A stretch of 64,000 bases of DNA from Clostridia bacterium UC5.1-2E3 (GCA_001304875.1 BBZO01000008.1:40757-104756), one strand, 5' to 3'. Shown: positions 10,167 to 19,537, counted from the first letter of the stretch. The notes: generated from the letters alone by a model not told the origin. Translations and numbers: made by a program.

Positions 10167-10429
10167 TCGCACGAGGCGGGGGCAGAGGAAGTCCCGGGGA
10201 GGCTGTCAGCGACGGGAGATTCGATGGGTATGACTAAGACGGACGATGCGGATTGCACTCGGGGACCGGGAACATTCGATCAAAATTTCTGATGAAATTT
10301 TGCTCTCCGTAGTTCCCTTTGCGTTTGGCGTTGTGCGCCAACGCAACCCCGGCGCAATCCGCATCGTCCGTCTAAGTCATACCGTATCTTATCTCTAGTC
10401 GCTGTCAGCCTCCCCGGGACTTCCTCTGC
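10167..10429. repeat. Structured dispersed repeat, copy E1
   Basis: Large imperfect inverted repeat between mraZ and the next gene. Outer arms 10182-10213 and 10398-10429 match at 31 of 32 positions; inner arms 10227-10256 and 10354-10383 at 29 of 30. Inside lie a hairpin at 10319-10345 (GGCG stem, GCACAA loop on the minus strand) and a GGGAAC/GTTCCC stem (10312-10317 with 10268-10273) enclosing AAAATTT/AAATTTT. Read on the minus strand, 10345 down to 10167 aligns over the same 179 nt with 30651-30829. No credible ORF. It could be a structured RNA or a mobile palindromic element; the window does not decide. The rest of 10115-10490 holds nothing else I recognise. Confidence 0.8.
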
Positions 10430-10513
10430 TTCGCGGGCTGTGTTATAATTGGGGTATATTGGTTTTGTAGTGTAGTTTCGGATTTTTTGACATGCAAAAT
10501 GGAGGTGGATGGG

Positions 10514-10974
10514 ATGCTGTTTTTGTGGTGTATGTTGTTGTGATTGGGATTCTGGTTCTGGCGGCTTATATGGGGGCCAGGAGTGGGGTGATTCAGCGTT
10601 TTCTGGGGATGTATCCGTGGGTGCCGAAGCTGTTGGTGATGGGGTATGTCGTTTTTGCCGGATGCGTTGTGTTTCCGATCAGCAGTGAGCCGTTTCCTCT
10701 GGATTTCCAGAAGGGGTATCTGCTGGTGTGCAGCTACGGGGTGATCGCGCTGGCCTGGGCCGGGGTCTGGGGACCGGGACGGGGGCGTCTGGTTTACGGG
10801 GCGGTGTTCGGGCTCACTGCGGCCGGGATGGGCTGCCGGTACCTGCTGGAGTATGGCGAGGTGTCGAATGTCTATAATTTTACGCCGTTTAATGTGGTCT
10901 GCTATCTTGCGGTTGTTCCAACGGGGACATTGATCGCTTATTGCTGGATTGTGAGGAAACTGCGGCGAAGGTAG
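10514..10974 (+). CDS. Small hypothetical membrane protein
   Basis: About 153 residues with four to five hydrophobic segments (VVYVVVIGILVLAAYMG, LLVMGYVVFAGCVVF, GYLLVCSYGVIALAW, VVCYLAVVPTGTLIAYCW) and a basic end KLRRR. I do not recognise a family. An open reading frame begins at ATG 10492, but the strong GGAGGTG at 10501-10507 points to ATG 10514; that start enters the same frame if the T5 run at 10519-10523 is really T6, in line with the deletions elsewhere. Stands alone on the plus strand. Confidence 0.6.
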
Positions 10975-11044
10975 GCGGTGTACAGCCTATGATTTTCCCC
11001 CTTCTCTCCTCCCCCTCGTTCGCAGGGACATCCGTTTCCGCAAG

Positions 11045-12313
11045 CTAAGGAGAAGGCTGTGCAAAAAAGCCGGCCAGAATCAGAAATCCGCCGGAAAGGG
11101 CCATGAGGAGCGGAAGGGGGAGAAGGTCGGCCAGGGGGCCGAACACGGCCATTCCCAGGGGGAGGAAGCCGGCGTACATGGTGCTCATGAGGCCGAAAAT
11201 GCGGCCCTGCATGGACGGGGCCGTTTTTTCCTGCAGCATGGTGGTGACGGAGGTCTGAACCATGGTCAGGGCGATGCCGTAGAACGCCATGACCGCCAGA
11301 TATGCGGGGAAATGTTTCGCGGCTGCCAGGGCGATGGACAGGGCTCCGAAGGAAATGAGACCTGCCGCCAGGGTTTTCTCCCGGCGTCTAAAGCCGCCCC
11401 ACGTGCTCATGAGGAGGCCGCCGGCCATCATGCCGGCAAATCCGGCCAGCTCTGCGGCGGTGAGGTACCAGTAGGTTTCGCCGAAGGTCCGGCGGACGAA
11501 AAGGCCCGCCAGATAACCGCCCGGGACGCAGAAGAAGGTGAGCAGGCCGTAGATAAGCAGCAGCCGGCCAGTCACACGGTCGGAGAGCGCGTAGTTTATG
11601 CCGGTTTTCATGTCGGAGAGGAGCGCGGATATCCCGGAATGTGCTGCCGCACCGGGAGGAACGGCAGATGACTCGGACAGAGGCGTGGGCGAGGATTGAG
11701 ATAGGGATTGAGACGCAGCCGGGAGGGACAGGCAGGCCAGGAGGCCGCTTCCCGCCAGGCTGTCACAATGTCGATCATGAGCGTGGTGCGCAGGGTGCTG
11801 ACGGCGAAGACCGCGCCGGCCGCCGTCGGAGCCGCGAAATTGACCAGGGACTGCATGGCGGCGTTGATGCCGTTGTAGCGCATGAGCTGATCCCCGGGGA
11901 CCAGCTGGGGGATGACAGCGTTGACGGCGGGCGTCTGCACGCCGGCTCCCAGAGACCGTACGACCGACATGATAAGCAGGCCGCCGAGCAGCGCCGGCTC
12001 CGAGGAAATATGAGGGATTGCGAGCACCATCAAGGGTGGCGAGCGCGATGGCCGCGTCGGCGCCTATGATGAGCATTTTCCGATGAAACCGGTCCGCCCA
12101 CACGCCGCCCGGAAATGAGACGAGGAACTGGGGCAGATAGGAGCAGACCGTAAATGCGGCAACCCAGGCGCCGCTGGCGGTCTCCATGGCCGCATACCAG
12201 ACGAGCGCCATCTGGACCAGCGTCGAACCGAACAGCGTGATGCACTGGCTGGTCAGAAAAAGAAGGATAGTTCTCCGCCAGCCGGGGATATTGCCGGTTG
12301 CTGTCTCTGTCAT
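11045..12313 (-). CDS. MFS efflux transporter (Mef/MFS_3-like)
   Basis: Twelve-TM major facilitator; the N-terminal half (QCITLFGSTLVQMALVWY, then GVWADRFHRKMLIIGADA) resembles the macrolide-efflux or siderophore-exporter branch (MFS_3). The middle is carried in another frame (SLGAGVQTPAVNAVIPQLV is the helix after the breakpoint), so the gene has breaks near 12030 and 11765. Start ATG overlaps the stop of the upstream AraC-GNAT gene as ATGA, so the regulator and exporter form one operon. Substrate unknown; drug or metabolite export is an inference. Confidence 0.78.
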   Translation of the reverse strand: MTETATGNIPGWRRTILLFLTSQCITLFGSTLVQMALVWYAAMETASGAWVAAFTVCSYLPQFLVSFPGGVWADRFHRKMLIIGADAAIALATLDGARNPSYFLGAGAARRPAYHVGRTVSGSRRADARRQRCHPPAGPRGSAHALQRHQRRHAVPGQFRGSDGGRRGLRRQHPAHHAHDRHCDSLAGSGLLACLSLPAASQSLSQSSPTPLSESSAVPPGAAAHSGISALLSDMKTGINYALSDRVTGRLLLIYGLLTFFCVPGGYLAGLFVRRTFGETYWYLTAAELAGFAGMMAGGLLMSTWGGFRRREKTLAAGLISFGALSIALAAAKHFPAYLAVMAFYGIALTMVQTSVTTMLQEKTAPSMQGRIFGLMSTMYAGFLPLGMAVFGPLADLLPLPLLMALSGGFLILAGFFAQPSP

Positions 12314-13164
12314 TTTCGTTCCTCCTGTCTTTCTCCCTTCGCCGGGCGCACAAAACGCTGCGTGGGATAGCCAAATTCCGTCAGAAGCTCCCGCCTCTCA
12401 AAGCCCAGCTCTAAAAGCCGTTCCCTGTATCCCGTGTCTGCCCGATCCCGCTCCCGGTAGGTCGTCATGCTGATCTCCCGCCCGGGGAGACATTTCTCCA
12501 TCAGCACTTCCAGAAACAGCTCCCAGATTCCCCGGTTCCGGTACTGCGGATGCACGCCCAGGAACTCGATGTTCCCCGGCTCCGGGGAGAAAATCAGTGC
12601 GCCCACGAGAACGCCCTGGTTTTCCAGCACCAGCGCCCGCTTTTCCGCCACGCTTTCCTCCAGCTTCTCAAGATACTCCGCCTCGTCCATCGCCGGATAG
12701 CCGTCGATGGCCAGGCGCATCAGCTCCATCCAGGCCGGTATATCCCCCGGCCCCGCCAGGCGGACTGCCTCCTTTGTAAATTCCGCTTTTCCCAGCTCCC
12801 GGTGCAGAGAGAAGCGCAGCTGCAGCGGATAAAAATTTCCTCTCTCCCGATACTGCGCCGGCGGCAGCTTGTACATTTCCTTAAACGCCAGGGAGAACGC
12901 CTGCCGGCTCTCATACCCGCAGGCCAGGGCGATCTCCGCCACCGGCCTGTCCGAGAAAACCAGAAGCCTGGCGGCCTCCGTCATCTGCCGTCTCTGCACA
13001 TAATCGTGCACTGTCATCCCCACCGTCTCCAGAAATACCCGGTGCAGATGGTATTTTGAATAGTGCACGCCCTCCGCCACTGTCTCCAGCTCCAGTTTTC
13101 CGTCCAGATGCTCCTCGATAAAATCGATCACCCGCTTCACGCGGATCACCGCCCCGTCTCCCAT
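12310..13164 (-). CDS. AraC-type HTH fused to a GNAT acetyltransferase domain
   Basis: 284 residues. Residues 1-105 are a complete AraC double HTH (VIDFIEEHLDGKLELETVA, then PVAEIALACGYESRQAFSLA). Residues 130-275 look like a GNAT N-acetyltransferase: acidic strand region, IEFLGVHPQYRNRGIWE as the acetyl-CoA loop (consensus Q/RxxGxG/A, here YRNRGI) and a late ERLLELGFERRELL. The fold order HTH-GNAT suggests a regulator whose effector domain binds or acetylates a small molecule. Translationally coupled to the MFS gene, which it probably controls. Confidence 0.82.
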   Translation of the reverse strand: MGDGAVIRVKRVIDFIEEHLDGKLELETVAEGVHYSKYHLHRVFLETVGMTVHDYVQRRQMTEAARLLVFSDRPVAEIALACGYESRQAFSLAFKEMYKLPPAQYRERGNFYPLQLRFSLHRELGKAEFTKEAVRLAGPGDIPAWMELMRLAIDGYPAMDEAEYLEKLEESVAEKRALVLENQGVLVGALIFSPEPGNIEFLGVHPQYRNRGIWELFLEVLMEKCLPGREISMTTYRERDRADTGYRERLLELGFERRELLTEFGYPTQRFVRPAKGERQEERK

Positions 13165-13280
13165 ATGCGCCTCCTGTTTCTGTCTGATTTTTACTCCATC
13201 CCGGAAATATAAACATATGATAACAGATTCGCCATAAACTGGTTTAATAATTCTTGCTTAAATTTTTATTAAATGTCCGT

Positions 13281-13306
13281 CAAACGTCTGGACAAACAAA
13301 CGTTTG
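13281..13306. promoter_or_regulatory. Inverted repeat upstream of the PanA/KilA-N pair
   Basis: CAAACGT (13281-13287) and ACGTTTG (13300-13306) form a perfect 7-bp inverted repeat with a 12-bp spacer, 14 bp before the PanA start. A likely operator for autoregulation, by position only. No clear ribosome-binding site precedes the ATG at 13320. Confidence 0.45.
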
Positions 13307-13319
13307 CATAGTACTATAT

Positions 13320-13776
13320 ATGGCAAATGTATTTGATACCGCAAAATATATTTTAAACAAAATGGGAAGCATGAGCACCTGGAAACTCCAGAAACTCTGC
13401 TATTATTCCCAGGCATGGCATCTGTCCTAAACCGACGCCCCTCTTTTCCACGAACAATTTCAAGCGTGGGCCAATGGTCCTGTCTGCCCAGCATTATTTC
13501 ATGAACATCAATTACATTTCTTCATCGGCGAGAACGATATTTCCAAAGGTAATAAAGACAATTTAACGAGTGCTGAAAAAGATTCTATCGACGTTGTCCT
13601 TAAAGACTATGGAGATATGGAACCATATGATTTGAGAGAACTCACCCATAGTGAAGACCCATGGAAAAAATGGCCGAATATATACCAAAAAAGGGAACCA
13701 TAAAAGACTATCAGATGTCAAAATGTTTACGCAGGCTGGTAAAATTATAAACCGCATAGATGAAAGGATTTTATAA
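13320..13776 (+). CDS. PanA/DUF4065 (Panacea, SocA-like) antitoxin-type protein, interrupted
   Basis: About 150 residues after repair. MANVFDTAKYILNK, STWKLQKLCYYSQAWH, AWANGPVCPALF and LTHSEDPWKK match the PanA (DUF4065) antitoxin domain, and the end SDVKMFTQAGKIINRIDE fits too. As read it has an in-frame TAA at 13428-13430 and two breaks in A runs near 13690 and 13704. The breaks look like homopolymer errors; the TAA would need a substitution, so this copy may be genuinely dead or a base may be miscalled. The repaired stop (13774-13776) overlaps the KilA-N ATG as TAATG, so the two genes form one translational unit. Confidence 0.75.
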
Positions 13777-14576
13777 TGGGAAAATTAAATGTTGAAGGAA
13801 CGGAAATACAGGTCTTACAGATTGAAGAAGATGATTATATCTCATTAACCGATATGGTAAGGAAAATTGATAACGGACCTTCCCTAATAGAAAAATGGTT
13901 ACGCAATAAAAACACCATAGAATTTCTTGGCATATGGGAAGAAATGTATAATGCGGACTTCAATACCTCCGCCTATGAAGAAATCATGCTGGAAGCAGGA
14001 TTAAACCGTTTTATTATGTCTGTTAAGCAATGGGTGTCCCGCACAAATTCAAAGGGAATTATAGCAAAAGCGGGACGGTATGGCGGAACATACGCCTATA
14101 AAGATATTGCGTTTGAGTTTGCAAGCTGGGTATCTCCACAGTTCAAATTATATCTTATCAAAGAATTTGAACGGTTAAAGAAAGAAGAACAGGCTTTACT
14201 TGGATGGAGTGCCAAGAGAGAATTAGCAAAAATTAATTACCGAATACATACCGATGCAATCAAGGTTAATCTTATTCCGCCAGAACTTACGCCGCAACAG
14301 ACTTCTATCATTTATGCGTCTGAGGCAGATGTTCTTAATATGGCATTATTTGGAATGACAGCGAAACGATGGAGAGATAAGAATCCTAATAAAAATGGTA
14401 ATATCCGAGATTATGCAAGTATAAATGAACTGATATGCCTGTCAAATATGGAAAATATCAATGCAGTGCTGATTGAAGATGGCTTGAGCCAAAAAGAACG
14501 CTTGATAAAACTTAATAAAATCGCCATACATCAGATGTCCATTTTGGAAGAACAGACTACAAAGGTTTTGAAATAA
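13776..14576 (+). CDS. KilA-N domain protein
   Basis: 266 residues. The first 130 form a KilA-N DNA-binding domain (DYISLTDMVRKI, LIEKWLRNKNTIEFLGIWEE, SRTNSKGIIAKAGRYGGTYAYKDIAFEFASWVSPQ split over the domain core). The rest, from about residue 135, is a conserved C-terminal helical region (EFERLKKEEQALLGWSAKREL, LFGMTAKRWRDKNP) of unknown role. KilA-N proteins occur in phages and as stand-alone genes in gut Firmicutes. Here it is intact, AT-rich relative to its neighbours and coupled to a PanA-domain gene, so it is a candidate toxin or effector; no catalytic motif is evident. Confidence 0.85.
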   Translation: MGKLNVEGTEIQVLQIEEDDYISLTDMVRKIDNGPSLIEKWLRNKNTIEFLGIWEEMYNADFNTSAYEEIMLEAGLNRFIMSVKQWVSRTNSKGIIAKAGRYGGTYAYKDIAFEFASWVSPQFKLYLIKEFERLKKEEQALLGWSAKRELAKINYRIHTDAIKVNLIPPELTPQQTSIIYASEADVLNMALFGMTAKRWRDKNPNKNGNIRDYASINELICLSNMENINAVLIEDGLSQKERLIKLNKIAIHQMSILEEQTTKVLK

Positions 14577-14610
14577 TTTTAATTCCCCCGAATTCGGGGG
14601 AATTAAAATT
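14575..14610. terminator. Bidirectional terminator
   Basis: Perfect 36-bp palindrome centred on GAATTC, with C5/G5 arms flanked by A/T tracts on both sides. It begins at the last base pair of the KilA-N stop codon and closes that unit; on the other strand it can end the BMP transporter operon. Confidence 0.8.
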
Positions 14611-14691
14611 ACCACAGTTCAAGACTATCCTCTGCATCTAGCCTATTTCAGAGCGGGGGCCAGGACGGCAGCAAGCCATTCTCATATTCAG

Positions 14692-15648
14692 CTATCTCTC
14701 TTCCCGGTAATAATTCACGCCCAGATGCGCCGGGATCTGATTTCCCTTTTTCTTCCTCATGGAGGAGATCACCAGCACCAGTGCCGTAAATAAAAACGGG
14801 AGCATGTCGAAAAATGCGATCGGGATGTTGTAGGTCGTCTTCGGCACGTAATACTTGAGCACGCGCAGCGCGCCGAAGATCATCGAGCCGTAGATCGCGT
14901 TCACCGGTTTCCAGGACGCGAAGATAACAAGCGCCACGGCGATCCATCCCAGGCCGCCCACGTTGTTGCTGATCCACACACCGCCGTTGATGATCATGGA
15001 GCAGTAGGCTCCGCCGATGCCGCAGATTCCGCCGGCCAGCAGAATATTTAAGTACCTAAGCTTCGTCACCGGGATGCCGGCCGCGTCGGCGGCCGCCGGG
15101 TTCTCGCCGATGGCCTGGACATTTAAGCCCACCTTCGTCTTATGAAGATAGTAGCCTAAAATCAGTGCAATCGCCACGCCCAGATACACGAACAGGTTGT
15201 AGGAAAACAGAAGCTCTCCCACCACCGGGATGTCGCTGAGTCCCGGAATATTGATGTTGCGCATCTGCGCCGTGATGTTTTCCGGAAGCTTTAAGGTTCC
15301 GCTCTCCGACTTGGCCAGCTCCAGAACACCGATGAAGTTGGAAAGGCCGATGCCGAAGATGGTCAGCGTCAGTCCCGTCACGTTCTGGTTGGCCATGAAG
15401 GTGATCGTGAGCACCGCGTAGATCATGGCGCTTAAAAGCCCGGCCACGAAGGAGGCCGCCAGAGCGAAAAAGAAATTATCCGTGTAGTAGCCCGCCATGA
15501 ATCCGGCGCAGGCGCCGATGGACATCATGCCCTCGACACCCAGGTTTAAATGCCCCGTCTTCTCGCTGATGATCTCTCCCAGCGTGCCGTACAGAAGGGG
15601 CGTTCCCGCCAGGACGGCGGCCACCAGAAACTTAATAAACATATCCAT
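14692..15648 (-). CDS. Nucleoside-type ABC transporter permease (NupQ/YufQ-like)
   Basis: 318 residues, eight to ten hydrophobic segments, with the BPD_transp_2 signature GEIISEKTGHLNLGVEGMM and LNVQAIGENPAAADAAGIP, the cytoplasmic coupling loop of this family. Intact. Last gene of a four-gene cluster (lipoprotein, ATPase, two permeases) whose order matches the BMP/Nup importers for purine and pyrimidine nucleosides. It directly abuts the upstream permease gene. Confidence 0.9.
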   Translation of the reverse strand: MDMFIKFLVAAVLAGTPLLYGTLGEIISEKTGHLNLGVEGMMSIGACAGFMAGYYTDNFFFALAASFVAGLLSAMIYAVLTITFMANQNVTGLTLTIFGIGLSNFIGVLELAKSESGTLKLPENITAQMRNINIPGLSDIPVVGELLFSYNLFVYLGVAIALILGYYLHKTKVGLNVQAIGENPAAADAAGIPVTKLRYLNILLAGGICGIGGAYCSMIINGGVWISNNVGGLGWIAVALVIFASWKPVNAIYGSMIFGALRVLKYYVPKTTYNIPIAFFDMLPFLFTALVLVISSMRKKKGNQIPAHLGVNYYREER

Positions 15649-16720
15649 CTATCTGCCACCTCCCTGCTTTCTGAACACGAATTTATAGCGGACGAACAGC
15701 TCGCAGCCCAGGATGAAGAACAGGATGATTCCCTGCAGCACATCCGCGCAGTCCACGGACAGACCGTAGTTGGACTGCACCACGCTGCTGCCCTTCTCCA
15801 GCACGCTGAAGAGGAAGGACACCACCAGGATCATCACCGGGTTTAACTGGGACAGCCAGGCCACGATGATGGCCGTGAAGCCCACGCCGCCGGCCACCGC
15901 CGTGGTCAGCGTGATGTCAGAGCCCGTCGCCTGCACCATTCCCGCGATTCCGCAGACGGCGCCGCTTAAGAACATGGTTCTGAGCACGATCCGCCGCACG
16001 TTCATTCCCGCGTAGCGGGCGGTCTCCTGGCTCTCGCCCACGACGCTGATCTCATACCCCTGCTTGGAGTATTTCAGATAGACGAACACGGCCGCCACCA
16101 GAACCAGCGCGATGATCCACCCGAACTGCACGCCGAACACCTTGTCCAGGGAGGCGTTTTTGTCGAAGCGGGCGATCTTCGCGAAGCCCTGGGCCTCCAG
16201 ATCTCTCCAGGGGCCCTCCTGCAGGTAGCTGATGATATGGAGGGCGATGTAGTTTAACATCAAGGTAAACAGCGTCTCATTGGTGCCGAACCTGGTCTTG
16301 AAAAACGCAGGGATCAGCCCCCAGATGCCGCCGCCGATGATTCCGGCCGCGAACATCACCGCGATGAGCACCCAGTGGTTCCAGTCGGAGTGCCACAGCG
16401 CAAAATAGGACGCGCAGATGCTCCCGCGATGATCTGTCCCTCGCGCCGATGTTCCAGAACTTCATCTTGAACGCCAGCGTCACGCCCAGGGAGGAAATGA
16501 GGAGCGGTATCATGATCTTCACCGTGGCCTGCAGAGCCATGGCGCTGCGGAACGCGCCCTCGATAATGGTTTTATAAATCACAAAGGGATTCTGTCCGAT
16601 GCAGAGGATAAAGAGGCCGCCGGCCACGATAGCCAGAGCGATGGCCTCCAGGCGCAGGATCACAGTCTCCGTGCGGCCCAACTCCGCCTTCTTTACCACC
16701 CGGATCAACGGCTCGTTCAC
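15649..16720 (-). CDS. Nucleoside-type ABC transporter permease (NupP/YufP-like)
   Basis: Partner permease, about 355 residues when repaired. Front part LLISSLGVTLAFKMKFWNIGAEGQ and the back half GLIPAFFKTRFGTNETLFTLML and QGYEISVVGESQETARYAGM are family motifs. Two nearby breaks around 16440 and 16420 put GAEGQ and the downstream helix in other frames. ATG 16720 overlaps the ATPase stop by 4 bp; its stop abuts the next permease. Together the permeases form the membrane channel. Confidence 0.86.
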
Positions 16721-18237
16721 GCGACCACCTCCTTCTCCACACTGCGGCCCGTCATCATCAGGCCGATCTCTTCCTTCGTTGTTTTCTTTGCATCCACGAT
16801 GCCCGTAATCTGGCCGTGGCAGAGCACCATGATCCGGTCGGAGAGCTCTAAGAGCACGTCCAGGTCCTCGCCGATGAAAATGACGGCCACGCCCTTTTTC
16901 TTCTGTTCATTTAACAGATCGTAGACGGTGTAGGATGAATTGATATCCAGTCCGCGCACCGGGTAGGCGGTGATGAGAACCTGCGGGCTGGCCTCGATCT
17001 CCCGGCCCAAAAGCACCTTCTGCACATTTCCGCCGGACATCAGGCGCACCGGCGTGTCCACGCCCGGCGTCACGATTCCCAGCCGCTCCACCAGTCGCTC
17101 CGCCTGCTCCCTGGCCCCGTTTCTCTCGACGAACGGGCCCTTGCCGGAGCTGTAAGTCTTTAACAGCATGTTGTCCACCATGCCCATGGAGGCCACCAGC
17201 CCCATGCCGAGACGGTCCTCCGGCACGAAGCTCATGCTGATTCCCAGCTTTATGATCTCCGCCGGCGTCTTGCCGACGATGTTTTCCTTGTGGTAAAGGA
17301 TGGCCCCCTGCTTTGCGGCCATCAGCCCGGTGATGGTCTCGCAGAGCTCCTTCTGCCCGCTGCCCGCCACACCGGCCACGCCCAGAATCTCCCCGGTCTT
17401 TATGTCGAAGGAAATGTCATCCAGGGCCATGGTGCCGTCGGTCTTCATGACGGTTAAATCCACCACCTTAAGGATGGTGTTCTTCTCCGCCACCTCCGGC
17501 CGCTCGATCTCCAGGCTGACGGGACGGCCCACCATCAGATCGGTCAGCTTCTTCTCATCGCAGCCTGCAGTCATCACAGTCTCGATGCTCTGGCCCTTGC
17601 GCAGAATGGTCACGCGGTCGCTGATGTCCAGCACCTCGTGGAGCTTGTGGGTGATGATGATGATGGCGCAGCCCTGCTCCTTCATCTTTCTGAGAATCGC
17701 GAACAGCTTCTCCGTCTCCTGGGGCGTGAGCACCGCGGTGGGCTCGTCCAGAATCAGAATCTGCGCGCCTCGGTAGAGAACCTTTAAGATCTCCACGGTC
17801 TGCTTCTCGCTGACGGACATGTCGTAAATCTTCTTCTCCGGGTCGATCTCCAGCCCGACGGAGCTGCAGATGTCGAGAATCTTCTGTTTTAAAACCTTCG
17901 GCTTTAAGCGCTTCTCCTTCGTCCCCAGCACCACGTTGTCCATGGCGCTGAACACGTCCACCAGCTTGAAATGCTGGTGAATCATGCCGATGCCCAGCCC
18001 CATGGCGTCCATGGGAGAATTGATCACCACTTCCTTCCCGCCGACGGAGATGGTGCCCCCGTCGGGGTGGTAGATGCCGGACAGCATGTTCATCAGGGTG
18101 GTCTTTCCGGAGCCGTTTTCCCCGAGAAGAGCCATGATCTCGCCGTACTTCACCTGCAGGTTGATGCGGTCGTTGGCCAGGACGCTCCCGAACCGTTTTG
18201 TGATTTCCTTGCACTCAATGGCAAATTGCTCTGTCAT
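16717..18237 (-). CDS. ABC transporter ATPase, two nucleotide-binding domains (NupO/YufO-like)
   Basis: 506 residues with duplicated ATPase cassettes, the layout of sugar and nucleoside importers. Domain 1: Walker A GENGSGKTTLM, signature MSVSEKQTVEILK, Walker B ILILDEPTAVL. Domain 2: degenerate Walker A GVAGSGQKELC, signature LMSGGNVQKVLLG, degenerate Walker B (VLITAYPVRGLD, no DEP), so only the first site is likely to be fully catalytic. Intact. A strong hairpin lies between this gene and the lipoprotein gene. Confidence 0.92.
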   Translation of the reverse strand: MTEQFAIECKEITKRFGSVLANDRINLQVKYGEIMALLGENGSGKTTLMNMLSGIYHPDGGTISVGGKEVVINSPMDAMGLGIGMIHQHFKLVDVFSAMDNVVLGTKEKRLKPKVLKQKILDICSSVGLEIDPEKKIYDMSVSEKQTVEILKVLYRGAQILILDEPTAVLTPQETEKLFAILRKMKEQGCAIIIITHKLHEVLDISDRVTILRKGQSIETVMTAGCDEKKLTDLMVGRPVSLEIERPEVAEKNTILKVVDLTVMKTDGTMALDDISFDIKTGEILGVAGVAGSGQKELCETITGLMAAKQGAILYHKENIVGKTPAEIIKLGISMSFVPEDRLGMGLVASMGMVDNMLLKTYSSGKGPFVERNGAREQAERLVERLGIVTPGVDTPVRLMSGGNVQKVLLGREIEASPQVLITAYPVRGLDINSSYTVYDLLNEQKKKGVAVIFIGEDLDVLLELSDRIMVLCHGQITGIVDAKKTTKEEIGLMMTGRSVEKEVVA

Positions 18238-18265
18238 TTAGTCACCTCAGCCTTTCCTCGAAACG

Positions 18266-18301
18266 AAAAGGGCGGTCATCACTCGGTGCGCCGCCCTTTT
18301 T
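18266..18301 (-). terminator. Intra-operon hairpin between lipoprotein and ATPase genes
   Basis: AAAAGGGCGG and CCGCCCTTTT form a 10-bp stem around a 15-nt loop, followed on the minus strand by TTTTCG. It fits a leaky terminator that keeps the binding-protein transcript in excess over the ABC genes. Confidence 0.7.
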
Positions 18302-18316
18302 GCAGGTCAAAATGTA

Positions 18317-19537
18317 TTATTTCTCAACCACGTTCTTGAAGTACCAGTTCATGTTGCCGGTGATGTCTGCGTCGGACATGTGCTCGCCCTCGACGCCGAC
18401 GGTGCTTCCGTCGTTGGTCTCGATCACGCCGTCAAATACGTCCCAGCCGGACTCCATCTCTGCCTTTGCAGCGTCGATGGCCTCCTCGGTTCCCTCAGCG
18501 ATGAGTCCTCAGCCAGCGGAGCGATGCCTACAAGGCCGTCAGCCATGCCGCCGAAGTAGTTCTCGCCGGTCCATGTGCCGTTGATGATGTTCTCAACTGC
18601 CCAGGTGTAGTATGCGGACCAGTCCCATACGGTGGAGGTCAGCACGGCCTTCGGAGCGTCCTTGGACATATCGGAGTTGTAGCCTACGCCGAACACGCCT
18701 GCTGCCTCAGCGGCCAGCTGCGGGTTCGGGGTGTCGCAGTGCTGTCCGATCACGTCGCAGCCTTCTGCGATCAGAGCGTCAGCAGCCTGCTTCTCGCCCT
18801 CCGGATCAAACCAGCTGTTGGTCACCTTCACGTAAACCTCGCAGTCCGGGTTCACGGAGTATGCGCCCATGGCGAACGCGTTGCATCCGCCGGTAACCTC
18901 GGAGTTGTCCTTGCCCATGGCTGCCACGTAGCCGATCTTGTTGGTCTCGGTCTTTAAGCCGGCCGCGATACCGGTTAAGTATCTGGCCTGGTAGATTCTG
19001 CCGAAATAGTTGTTGAAGTTCACGCCGTTGGACTTGTAGCCGGTACCGTGGGAGAAGATCACATCCGGGTACTCGTCGGCAAGGGCCTCACAGATATCCA
19101 TGTAGCCCCAGCTGGTGGCGAAAATCACCTGGCAGCCTTCCTCGATACACTCTCTCATGGCGTTCTCAATGGCGGTGGCATCGGTGTCGGACACGTTGTT
19201 CTTGCGGATGATCTGGCTGTCGTCCAGACCTAAGTTCTGCTGCATGCCCACGATACCTTGATCATGTGTATATGTATATCCGGAGCCTCAGCCGGGTCAG
19301 TGATATGGATGACGCCGATCTTTAAGTCCTCCTTGGCGATGGCCGGCATCACGCCCTCAGCGTCTGCCGCCTCTGTGCCTCAGCTGCCTCAGTGTCCGCC
19401 TCAGCGGCGTCTCCCGCCTCCGCAGCTGCCGCCGCGGTGGTGTCTGCGGTGTTCGCGCTGTCAGAAGAACTGCTGCATCCGGTGGCCAGAGCCATCACCA
19501 TGGCTGCGGATAAAACAATGCTTGCAAATTTTCTCAT
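18317..19537 (-). CDS. BMP-family substrate-binding lipoprotein
   Basis: Extracytoplasmic receptor of the nucleoside ABC importer. Signal peptide with lipobox ALATGCSSSSDSA (Cys at about residue 21), an A/E-rich linker, then the BMP fold (GSGYTYTHDQGIVGMQQNLG, CQVIFATSWGYMD, YPDVIFSHGTGYKS, IGYVAAMGKDNSE). Repaired end: MNWYFKNVVEK. Breaks near 19378 (in the A/E-rich linker) and 18508. ATG 19537 has the GGAGG-type site expected. First gene of the operon with its own promoter upstream. Confidence 0.88.
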
